A DNA stretch of 64,000 nucleotides from Datnioides undecimradiatus (lineage: Eukaryota; Chordata; Actinopteri; Lobotiformes; Datnioididae). Position 1 is the stretch's first letter. Each line of letters opens with the position of its first letter. Of the stretch, positions 1-12,993 are shown piece after piece. The notes under the pieces are model-generated. The model did no database searches, was not told the DNA's origin, and worked only from the letters and a program-made list of their open reading frames with translations. The DNA lies in assembly GCA_008933995.1 (NCBI GenBank), contig WARS01000015.1, positions 5,583,861 to 5,647,860 on the forward strand. The letters run 5' to 3'. The translations under genes were made by a program, and so were the position numbers.

Positions 1-481
1 CACGGCCAGCCTGTTTTTCCTGCAAAGAGAGGGAGGATGTTGGGGGTGGGGAGGGTGGGGGTGGCCATGGTTGGTTGCTAGGCAATAATAACGCTTTGTT
101 GACAGACTGGAAGGTCTCTCTCTTCCTCTCTCTCTCTTTGCCTCTCTCTCCGAGAGCTGGCAGGATACTGCCTGCCGTTGCTCAGCAACAGCTTTTTGAA
201 TTGCCTGTTGCCCTGGTGACAGCAGCAGCTGAATAGCAGGTGAAAATGGGGGCTGATGGAGATGCAAGGAGAGACGGGAAGGGGGGAGGGAAGAAGGAGG
301 AGTCTGGCTTATGGATGAAAACTGGGTGGCTTTTAGTTGAGTCTACTCCATGGACGAGGCAGCTGCATCATCCATACATTTGATCTTATAATACTCTGTC
401 CATTCATATGAGACCTAGAAAGATGAAAGGAATTGACTGTTCTGTATGTAACATGTCTTTCTCTCTGTTTGTTTTATACAG
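1..481 (+). other. hnrnpk intron (no exon recognised)
   Basis: Part of the intron upstream of the 16-nt hnrnpk exon. It contains the G-quadruplex motif, a CT-rich run (116-151) and three short inverted repeats of RFX type (74-86, 177-189, 207-220). I see no coding exon here. Confidence 0.6.
42..61 (+). promoter_or_regulatory. G-quadruplex motif resembling the MYC NHE III1 core
   Basis: Four G runs (GGGGG, GGGG, GGG, GGGGG) separated by single bases lie in an hnrnpk intron. The stretch TGGGGAGGGTGGGG at 47-60 is the same as the repeating core of the human MYC promoter element, whose C-rich strand is a classical hnRNP K target. The motif is seen; a regulatory role is inference. Confidence 0.45.
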
Positions 482-3191
<2,710 letters not shown>

Positions 3192-4085
3192 ACCCAGGAG
3201 ACTCAGATTGAAGCAGACTCAGATTGCCCCACACCCCCACCCCACCCTACCCTACCCCCTCAACCTTTCTGCCCCTGTTTGACATATCCCCTTCAGACTA
3301 TTATTCTGGATTGTGGGTGTCTTTTTTGAATTTTATTTTTGTATTTTTTAATGAAATAAATGTCCAACATTCCTGTGCATAAAGAAAATGTAGATGTTCT
3401 GTTAAGAGTCTAGTCCATTAGTTTATCAAATACACTTCGCTTTTTTTCTAACACTCACATCTATCAAAAGATATTCTTCAATCTCCTGACAGACAAAAAT
3501 AAACATTACCTTTATTTTTGATGGGTTTTGTTTTTTTATGAGTTGTATGTGTATGTTTGTGTTTCTGGATTAGATCTGTCCTGTGTGCGTGCGCGTGTGT
3601 GAGCATGTCAGTGTGTGTGGGTTGGTGTGCTTTCTGTTGTCTATATCGGTCCCTTCACACAGTTGTACCACATTAACGTTAGCAACATGCAGAATGTAAG
3701 CTACAGTATGTTTCTTTTCATATTGAACCATTTATGTTCTGTTTTTAGAGATGTGGGAAATTTTACTCTTGGAATGGAATGGATTTGGGGATGTTTACGT
3801 TTGGACTCTTGTACACATGAAATACAGGACTGTCTGACTAATTTGTAAGAATATCCATTGAAGTTGTGTGAAATGAAATGAATCTGAATAATATGAATAA
3901 TTCCTCAGAAAAGGAAACATGTAGGTAGAAATTGTTTTGACATTTTATTGGAGATTTGACAAATGACATTGAATTTATCTATTTTGTCCCTACAATTTCC
4001 TGTGCTCTACACTTGTTTGCTCTCCATGCTGTAGAATTCACTTTGTCAAATTGTAAAATGAATAAAGATGGTGCCACTTTTTACT
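3192..4085 (+). other. hnrnpk: hnrnpk 3' UTR with two polyadenylation signals
   Basis: Non-coding sequence after the hnrnpk stop. AATAAA occurs at 3355-3360 and again at 4061-4066, so short (about 170 nt) and long (about 890 nt) 3' UTRs are both possible. The proximal part starts with a C-rich patch (3227-3259). The remainder is AT-rich with TG-rich stretches near 3547-3635. UTR extent is inferred from the signals only. Confidence 0.6.
3227..3259 (+). promoter_or_regulatory. C-rich patch in the hnrnpk 3' UTR
   Basis: Six runs of three to five C separated by A, TA or ACA begin 36 nt after the hnrnpk stop codon. hnRNP K and PCBP KH domains bind such C-patches in mRNA, so autoregulation is possible. 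The sequence could also form an i-motif as DNA. Function is inferred. Confidence 0.45.
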
Positions 4086-4759
4086 GAACCAATTTGCATT
4101 TTTGATAATTGCTTGCTGATTGAACTTTTTTTTTCACAATATTTCTGTAGCTGTAGCTCAGTTTTCTGTGTACCATCAGTACATTTGGACTAAAGGTTGT
4201 GTGGGTTTTTTGTTTTTTTTTAAGGCCGATGTCCAGTTGTGATTTCATGTATGTGATTTTTGTTTTTGGAAGCTATCACAAAACAAATCCGTTATAAAAA
4301 AATTCTAGACCAAGTGATTATTAATTTGGTCTGTATTGTTAGAAAATGATGTTAATAATTGAGAATTCAGGCTGATGCAAATCTGCAATTTTTCTCCGAA
4401 AAATATGTAAAATATAAAATTTATTACGCTAAAATCCGTGAATACTTTTTTGTATTTACGTTAAAGCTGTCAACTGATTACCAAAACTGTAGCAGATTTA
4501 TCTCGTTACATTATGGAAACGTGTCAAATGTGTTCACTCATTTGATATGCGTTAAACAAATTTCACTGTAGCTTATAAAAATTTGTGGTAATATGTGAAT
4601 TTAATGATTTACACCACTTATATTTGGACATTTAATCTTTCAGCCCTATTAGATCATATACAGTATGTGGGCTGCTAATTACTTGGGATGGGTATTTTTC
4701 CGATTTCCACTCCTTGCCTCTTACGATTGGTTTATCAGCCTGTGACGAATGCACAGTGG
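4086..4759. other. hnrnpk-qng1 intergenic stretch
   Basis: AT-rich sequence between the distal hnrnpk polyadenylation signal and the qng1 promoter. I see no coding exon, RNA gene or recognisable transposon. Confidence 0.6.
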
Positions 4760-4846
4760 AGGCTCTGATTGGTCATAAACTGGGAACAGGTAGTGGAAAC
4801 AGTGGACACGGCACGAGTTTGCGGTGTACGTTCCCTGCAGTCATTG
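4760..4846 (+). promoter_or_regulatory. qng1: qng1 promoter and non-coding first exon (probable)
   Basis: An inverted CCAAT box (ATTGG, 4768-4772) is followed by a candidate 5' UTR exon ending in G|GTAAGT at 4846. The next exon starts at 5857, after a TGTCAG acceptor 17 nt before the start codon. The transcription start is not determined and no TATA box stands out. Confidence 0.45.
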
Positions 4847-5873
4847 GTAAGTCCAGTAGAACATACATTTATGTATGAATGATGTAGTAAATTCAGTAGT
4901 AAAGTGAAAAGGACGTTTGTGTCGCAATTCTGAGTGAAAGCACAGTAGTGGCCGTATTAGCGGTGAGTAGGTAACTAACGTGCATACACAGCCTGTTTAC
5001 AATCTGCACTTTGCTCGTCCGGGTTTTCAATAAACGTCATTGCGTCACTTCCCTGTACTAGTCACGGCCCCACGAACAATGCAGAAAAAAACAATGCATT
5101 TTTTTAAAATTTTCAGAGTGGAAAGTAAATCATGTGACTCACCACAGGAAGAGCAGTGAAAATGAATCTCTTTCTGTAACGTTGTGCGTCACAGTGACCT
5201 ATTATCAGTCTGATAGGTAACACATCATTAACACACAGCCATTGGACTCTTCAGATGGATGGGAAAGACAAGGTAGCTTTTAGAGGTAGACAGAGAAGGA
5301 TGTAATTTAGTTCTTTTTGGTTTTAATGATGGGGTTGATCAGAGACGCTCCTGTGTGCAGTGCTTTTATGTTCCTGCAAACTACCTCCAAAGTGATGAGA
5401 GTCAAGGTCAACCCTAAAAACACTGCAGAGCGAGTTTTAAAACCACCATGTTTTTTTTCTCGCAAAAGTGCTGGAGCTGTAAACACTTGCATTGTTATGT
5501 CTTTCACAATGATTTTGATCATGTCTTTTCATTGTGACTTGTCTAATAAAGCAGTGAGACATTCTTTAAAAATGGCACTTCCCCAGTGATACTTTTGGGA
5601 TATTGGTGTTTCAGTATGAAAAGGGCATTGACATTCATATCTCCCCCATTACTCACACATGCATGTGTTCAGAAGCTGTTTATGAGGTCTGTCATATGTT
5701 TAATTAGGTCCTATAGACTCAAGGTGTATTTGCAAACACACAAACAGAAATGCACTTATAAGCAAACATGAATCTCCTTAGATTCATCAAGGGACTGATG
5801 GGGAATGTATTTCTATTTATACATGCTCCTGTGCTTACCAATGTGTGTCGTGTCAGGTGTGTTTCTTGTCAAC

Positions 5874-6348
5874 ATGGGATCACCCCTGTTTCCCCGAGAG
5901 TCTGGGCAGTTCATAACAGAGCGGAGCCATGACGTGTTTGTGGAGGAGGAAGGAGTGCAGAAGGTGGCAGAGATGCTTTACAGCCTCCGACACAGTGATG
6001 ATCTGACCGCCAGTGGCTGGAAGAAGGCAAACCCATTGGCTCCAGAACCCACTTCTGACCAGGGAAGTCTGTCAACACCTACAGATATACATTATTGTTT
6101 GTTTATAAATAAACATGAGTGGTTAATCACGTGGTACATAGGAGAATGTGATCAGTAGCAACAGCAGTGCTGCATTAACAAGGTGACAGGTGGTAATGAG
6201 TCTATGATTCCAGTAACATATGAATGGATTACAGAACGGCCCAGAATTCATATCTTCAACCTTGCTACTAATACAGATGAGTGAAATGTGGTGTTGTCTA
6301 CATGCTCTAATTAATTGAGCTAACATTACACTTATATAAGTAGAAATG

Positions 6349-6390
<42 letters not shown>

Positions 6391-9300
6391 GAGAGAGAGT
6401 ATTTTATAAAAAATTGTAATAGAGCCTGAATATTGGACTAAAATCACTTTATCAGTGATTTTTAACAGCTGAAGTACAATTTTGTACAGCCGATCTTGTG
6501 ATATTTCATACTTGTGTTCAACTGCCTGTCAGAGATAAGTAGTGCACCTATTAATGAATTACATTGATCTGGCAGCTGTAGGTACTAATCTTGCAAAATT
6601 AAGATTTTACATTACAAACGTGAAATGTGTGATATGTGATATGGTGCACTACAATAATATTCTCTGTAGTTTATGTAATATCTAAAATGATTCTGTGTTG
6701 ACAAACTACATTAAAATAGTATTGTAATCATTAGTGTTTTAAAAAGTAAATAATACAATGTATTACATGAAAATCAATTGAAAAAAATCTGTATTTGAAT
6801 CTTAATTTTGCTTGTATTTCTTGTGTACTTATACTTCATTGTAATATTGAATTCTGCACTTTAAATTTTTAGGGAGTAGTTTTAGAGTATGTTTTTTATA
6901 CTTTTAATTAAGTAAAGAAATAATCTCAGTTTATAAGATGTTTGAAGCAGTGATTATTCAAGACCTGTGAAGTAAATGCTTTTTACCTTGAGCATGCTCA
7001 GTAAACTAGTTTATATCACATGGTGGGACAAAAAGAGATTTATTTCCACAAAATGGAGGTATTAAATTGATTTTAGTGTTAACTGTATTTTTAGTACCAT
7101 AATTATGTGCATATTCACTGCATGATTTAAGCGTTTTGTTGGAACTCTTTCTGTTCTCCTGATAAGTTTTGTTTTTCAACACTGCAGGCACTGAACTGGG
7201 TGTTTGTGGTGGACACCATGAACTTCTCCTTTTGGCCAGAGACAGAAACTGAGCAGTGTGAGGTGACCTATAAAGGGACCACTTACACAGGCTACATGAC
7301 CCTGTGTGCTGCCATCACCAGGGCAATGGAGGAAGGTGAGAGCACATATAGCATCAAATAAATGACACACAGATGCCAGAGCTTAGTTTATTGTTGGACC
7401 AAAGGCCTGACAGCAGTTTAACTAGATTCAAAATAATATATTGCTTTGTCTAATATTACATTCATTTAGCTTGCACATTACTGACCTGTGAGGTGATTTT
7501 TTTATCATCATTTTTACAGGATTCATCAAAGTTACACAGAAAATAAAGCAGATTCTTTAGAAAAACAGTGTGGGTGATATCAATGTCAGAATTATGAAGA
7601 AAAGGTAAAGCAACACTCTGACCGTGTTATATGGCATCTTTGGCTTTTTCATAGATGGTTTTATCATTTTTAGTTGGCAGTTTCATCTCTGGAGAAAAAG
7701 TCATATTATGAAGCCCCCTTTTGAAGTCTCTTTTTGTTCCTCTTTTCTGTGTGCTTTTGTTGTGCACTGCTATTACCAATTATTGTGTATGTGCCCTTTA
7801 CTTGAACTTGGACTGCTGGGAAATTGCTTGTAGCTCTGCATGCGCCTGTGAATCACTCATAATTAGCGTGAATGACTCCGGATATGAATCAATTATGTCT
7901 CATATGGAATAGTGCTCTCAATGTGTGGTCGCTGTGGCCTTTATAATTACAAGAGATTCTCTCAGAAAAGCACAGGTAGCTTTGCTCCAGAGTGAGTCTC
8001 AAGGGTTGACGGCGTGAGATCAGAAAAAAATATGTCTTTGAAACCTCTTGAGAGAAATGGCTATTGTGAAGTTGTATTTCTGTTATTATAGCACACGATA
8101 ACTTCATGATTTAGTAGCTTTAAGTGTCATCTTTCTCTGTGGTTTCTGCCTTAAGACACATCCTTCAAGCTGCTTCTCCCCTCCTCACTCCACAGGTAGT
8201 GGTGGAATGTATCTTACATTGTACATTTACTAAAGTACTATATGTTAGCACAAATTCTAGGTACAAGAGTTTGTGAAGTTGCTATATTATGCTTCTTCTC
8301 CACAACATTTATCTGATCTGTTGGTACTAGTCACTTTTCTGGTTGAGAATTTACTTAAAAAACATGGTCGGCTGTGATATGAATCAGTATTATAACATAG
8401 CAGCATATAATATACATAAAGTATCTTGTTCTTGTACATTTTGCATAATATTACTTATATACTTTAGTAGTAAGGGAATATTTTATGGTGTTTCTAGATA
8501 AACATGCAGTATTACAAATATAATAATAATAATATAGAGACATCTCAATCAAAACACAAGAAGCAGTCTAATGACGTAAAGTAGCATAGGATCATGGGAG
8601 TTGCTGTCTTCACCATCATTGCGGTCAGTTTGGATTCCTTCTGTTTATTGCTCTCTTTTGTAAAGCTGAATTATCAGCAACTTTCCCCTTCTCACAAAAC
8701 AAACAAAGCCAGTTATTAAAACCAATAAAAGTACTAAATAAAAACAGTTTCAAGATAAAAATGAGTGTATTTCTGACATTGCTTGGCAGACACAAGACAT
8801 GATGGATGGGCTGTCTTTCTCCAGAAACTTAAGTATAAATAGCTTATCCAGATGTCTGATAACTAAAATCGTCATTACAGTTGAAATATTGTTTTTAAAC
8901 AAGCAAATCTGAAAAGTATTTCATAAAAATATGGCCTATAGCTGGATCAAACGTAAACTTATGACTTCTAGCAGACAATGATGCCATTGACAGGTGACCA
9001 CATGAAACTGATAACGGACTGTTTTCTTAATTAAAATTGGAGAACTATTTTAAACATTTGTAATGATGCAACGACACAACTCAACAAAATATGTAACATA
9101 GGTTAAAGTTTAAGCAAAAGTCTGAGCACTGCTTCTACCTCTGTTCACAGGTATACCTATCACTGATCCGAAGTATTTCTCCCAGATTAGTGTGGAGGAG
9201 TTGGCACGTGTCCTTCGATCAGACACCAAGACACCTATGCCCATGCTTCAAGAGCGCCACCAGGTCCTAACATGTCAAATATGACAATGTTCCATATCCC

Positions 9301-11189
9301 TCTTATTAATCCACACGCTGATTCAGTTATTTTACACTTGTATCACCATGTACGAGCAATTTATGTTTATTTAAAACTTTACAAAGATGTACAATTTACA
9401 CATCAGAATGAATAGTTGACTTCTGCATGAACTCTTCTGCGCAGTCTTCACAATGCTCACACAACACAAAGCGAAAGCATACAGTTACATTCCCAGAGTG
9501 CATAAAGTGCATTATTAAAAGTGGCATTATGCTGTTGTGTGTCATGTCATGTTTATATATGGCAGCAGTGTGCATGTGTGTCTTTTTAAATAATACATGA
9601 AAACTTATATCCCATAACATGCTTCTGTTAATGCAATGCTTCATATTAATTAAAGAAAACTAATCTTAAAGCTCATATAATGATTATAAATTTATCAGTA
9701 TCAATCTACATTATTATCTGCGCTGAATTCTCTTTGTAAGTGAAAATTGAAAGTATGCAGCTGTTAAACGCCTACTCATTATAAAAGTTAAAATTAAACA
9801 CACCACATACTGAATCCTTCTAACAAGGTGCTGACTGAAGGCGGGCGTGTGCTGCTCGAGCACGGTGGAAGCTTCCGGAGTTTTATCTGCCAAGCTGGGA
9901 ACGACGCCCGGAAGATGATGGAACTCGTGGTGGAGAAGATCCCTTCGTACAGGGACGAAGCCACATATGAGGTTTGAGTTACAGAGGGTTGAGTCTAAAA
10001 CGGTGGAATAATTCATTTTTGTGGAGAAATAGTTTGTATTTTTCCCCCAAATTCTCCCTCAAAGCATCCTTGAATTTTCATATATTTATGCCACTTGCCC
10101 TGCTCAAGCTTTAATGATTTGTTGGTGGGTTTTTGTTCTCCAAGAAGAGCTGTTGAGGTTTGATTATGGCACGTATGTCACAGCAGACAAGACATAAAAC
10201 TATTAATACATGCAAAAAATACATCTCAGATACTTAAATAATTCTTTTCTTCTGGTTGGATATGTGTCCATTTACAAACATAACACTGTAACTTCCACAA
10301 CATTTTGGAAAAACGTCTTTGATGCATAGTCTTATAAAAATGAGCATACTGTATAAACCATCTTGAAAGCATATAGGATGTACTCTACATATGTGAAGAA
10401 CTTAAGATAAATTGTGATGTGAGAGTTCCATCTTCTGGTCAAAAACAGTGTGGCAAGGTTTCTAAAGCTCTCTTCATATCAAACTGTCAGTCAAGAAGCA
10501 AATTATCCTCTTTACGAATGCGTTGATGCCATTGTACTATATTTATGTAAGAACATCTGACTAGTCACAAGGAGCGATGCCTCAAGAACAAAGAGATGAT
10601 CCAACAACATGTACAGCACGAGCAGGGTGTAGACCTGTCAATGTGTTTGTTACAGGGGAGGAGGATCTCATTCTACAAGCGAGCCCAGATCCTGGTGGCA
10701 GATTTCTGGGGCGTCATGGAGGCCAGAGGAGAGGGTGACATCATCGATATGGACTGGCTCACCATGTTCGCAGACTACAGGGTCCCTCAGGCTCTCGTCT
10801 ACTTCGGAGCACTGCGATACTCTGATGCACTGATGCAGGCACTGAAGAGCGGTGAGATGGGAGTGTGCATGCATGTGCTTTTGAGGTCATAGAGAAATTA
10901 AGGATTTAAAAATAGGAAGTTATAATCATTCTGCATGTCTGGTCTCCCATTTCTGTCAGGTGAGGTTCTGAGCTCAGGGGACAGGAGAGAGGTCGAGATC
11001 CGAGGCTGTTCGATTTGGTCTGTGGAGCTGATCAAAGAGCGTCTTCACAAGCTGGTGCAGGAGAGAGACGGACAGACCTGCACCATCAACTCCGCCATCA
11101 TCGACTTCTACTTGTGGCCTTACGCCAAGCGGCACCACAAGGAGATGGCTCACATTCCCATACACCGTACACGCTGTGTTTACTACTGA
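5874..11189 (+). CDS. qng1: qng1, queuosine 5'-phosphate N-glycosylase (C9orf64/DUF2419)
   Basis: Complete gene for the queuosine-salvage enzyme that frees queuine from queuosine 5'-monophosphate, so that it can be reinserted into tRNA wobble positions. Coding exons: 5874-6062, 7188-7335, 9151-9263, 9828-9971, 10656-10851, 10960-11189; total 1020 nt, 339 aa, near the human length. Family signatures include [64 protein letters not shown] and the C-terminal HRTRCVYY. All introns join in phase. The start ATG gives [10 protein letters not shown] and then SHDVFV, aligning with the family N-terminus. Odd point: the first coding intron would begin CAG|GGAAGT, that is GG instead of GT; nearby GT donors break the frame. 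A likely polyadenylation signal is at 11599-11604. Identity is secure; the exact splice at 6062/6063 is not. Confidence 0.95.
6063..7187 (+). other. qng1 intron with GG donor and (GT)n repeat
   Basis: This intron separates the first two coding exons. It contains a (GT)n microsatellite at 6353-6388 followed by a short GA run and otherwise AT-rich sequence. No extra exon that would restore a GT donor is visible. Confidence 0.6.
6353..6388 (+). repeat. (GT)n microsatellite
   Basis: About 18 GT units inside a qng1 intron, followed by TATA and a GA run. Confidence 0.95.
8197..8500 (+). repeat. Dispersed teleost repeat, CAGTGGTGG-ended, diverged copy
   Basis: Starts AGTGGTGGAATG and continues TACATTTACTAAAGTACT, followed by the typical TACTAGTCACTTTTCTG and TTGCATAATATTACTTATA. 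The family is recalled as an abundant fish element with inverted CAGTGGTGGAA ends, so probably a non-autonomous DNA transposon. Related copies lie near 33181, 34192, 58688 and 60575. It falls within a qng1 intron. Boundaries are approximate. Confidence 0.55.
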
Positions 11190-11598
11190 CGAGCTGGCTG
11201 GCAGCATTACATACAGTAGGCTGTACTTCTCAGTGGGAAGCCTTGGCAATGGTGCCTTTCCCTAAGATAAAGCCAAGCATGTCTCTGTGCCAGATATATG
11301 TACAAGCCTCTCACTCACAGTAATGAAAAGCGGTGTCAAGCTATAATGTAGCTTGTCCATGTGGGTAGCAGCACTGATGGCCATTTGCAGTCAGTTACAG
11401 TGTTCACTGTTCATGTGGAACATTTTCTAACAAACCTCTCGCTGTACTAGAAAAAAAGTGATCAAATACTGTATGTGAACTTACAATAATGGACACGTTA
11501 GCAAATCTGCAGTAATGTGTACTTTGTACAGACTACATTGTCCACTTATTCTCATAAAGCAGGATGACTGACTCTTTGAAGAGATTAATCATCAGCTT

Positions 11599-11604
11599 AA
11601 TAAA
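11599..11604 (+). other. qng1: Likely qng1 polyadenylation signal
   Basis: First AATAAA downstream of the qng1 stop, 410 nt into the 3' UTR. Confidence 0.6.
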
Positions 11605-12620
11605 TCTAATGCAACTCTCATTTAAATATAGAGAATACAGATCTAATGAGTTTGTAGGAATGGATACATTTAATGTTACGTTAATTAAAAAATATATTTT
11701 CTGAGCTAAAAGGAAAAAGAATGAGTTGTTGATTTACTTTAAGTGGTGAAATGAAAAACTATATCAAACTGCTTAAGGTCTACACTCAGTGGGGCATTTA
11801 GATTTGGGTGGACAAAGAGAAAAGACTGGAAAAGTAAATAAATATATCAGAAATATGATGAAGCCTTTCTAAGGGGATACTGAAGTGAAAGATTTGTTAA
11901 GTAGTGATAAATATATAATTAAGAGGTGTTTCTAAGGAAAGGTTAAACAGAAGGTTCAGGTTTTAACTGGTTCAAACTGAAAAATTTGGGGTATATATCT
12001 ATTCAATATATTTTTGTGGATTAGAAAAGTAAATATATCATCAAATACATAAGTAATTATAACATAATCAGTGGTGCAATGGAAAACCTGTCTGACTATA
12101 GATCAGAAGATTCTAGGGTCGACATTTTGTAAATTTCCCCACTGTGGGATAAATAAAGTATTATCTAATTAATGGAGTAAAATACATAAAAAATGAAAAA
12201 CATTACATTTTGAAATAATTATTAACATAAGACAAGATAAATAAATCCTTGAACTGGACTGACATAAATACAGATAAACATATAATAATTGAAAGTATAT
12301 AAAATAAAAATTAGGAATGATATATTTAATAATAACAAAATTGTACAAGAGCAGTTAAACTCAAATTTACAAAAAACTAACAGTGCAGCACTGAGTGTTT
12401 GCATGTTGTTATTTAATAAATCTCCATTGCTCTGCACATGAAATCTTGCACTTTGGTAGATTAATATAGTTTGGGACATACAATGTAAAATTGTTTTTTG
12501 CTACATTGCATGTTTTTTACTCGTAAATCCTCCGTTTTCCCCTATTTACTTAACTGTGTTTATTGTTTTATAAGTCTTCCTAGTTATATCCCTGGCATGT
12601 TCACAATGTTCTGGAGGATA
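11605..12620. other. qng1-kif27 intergenic stretch
   Basis: Very AT-rich sequence containing one tRNA-derived SINE-like element (12068-12172). No coding exon is seen. GC content rises sharply from about 12630 into the kif27 promoter. Confidence 0.6.
12068..12172 (+). repeat. tRNA-derived SINE-like element with LINE-type tail
   Basis: The head resembles a tRNA-Arg: A-box region GTGGTGCAATGG, anticodon arm TCTGACTATAGATCAGA and a degenerate B-box GGGTCGAC. The tail reads TTTCCCCACTGTGGGATAAA and then TAAAG, a 3' end shared by many fish LINEs and their SINEs. The same tail occurs in reverse orientation near 59195-59240. It is not a functional tRNA: stems are mismatched and the loop reads ATA. 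I cannot name the family. Confidence 0.6.
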
Positions 12621-12762
12621 AAACACAAAGTAGAAGCCGCAGCAGCAGCAGCAGCTCGCTCACTAGGAGGCGCTGTTGCGGTCTCGCACCAGTCGCTCTG
12701 TCCTACATGAAGACTCTTGATCCTCTGCTGTTTTCCTCGACTCCTGCGGCCTCGCGGCGGCG

Positions 12763-12776
12763 GTTTCCCGGGCAAC
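12763..12776 (+). promoter_or_regulatory. Candidate RFX X-box in the kif27 promoter
   Basis: GTTTCCCGGGCAAC is a 6-2-6 inverted repeat with one half site exact (GGCAAC), 218 bp upstream of the kif27 start codon and inside a GC-rich promoter. RFX factors drive motile-cilia genes through such X-boxes, so position and motif agree with the gene's role. Confidence 0.55.
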
Positions 12777-12993
12777 CGAGTAGCGACAACAAACTTAACA
12801 AACACGGCAACGAGGATGGTGTTACCCAAAAGGACAACACCAGACGATTATTTTTGGCAAAATGTTGACAACTAACTCTAGTTTATGTCGTATACGGAAA
12901 GTTTAAGAGCTCAGTCGAAAGTTTCACAACAACTCAGCTGTGAAATGCTTGGATAAAAGTCAAAGCCCTTTTGAAGTTGAGACAGTCACCGTC

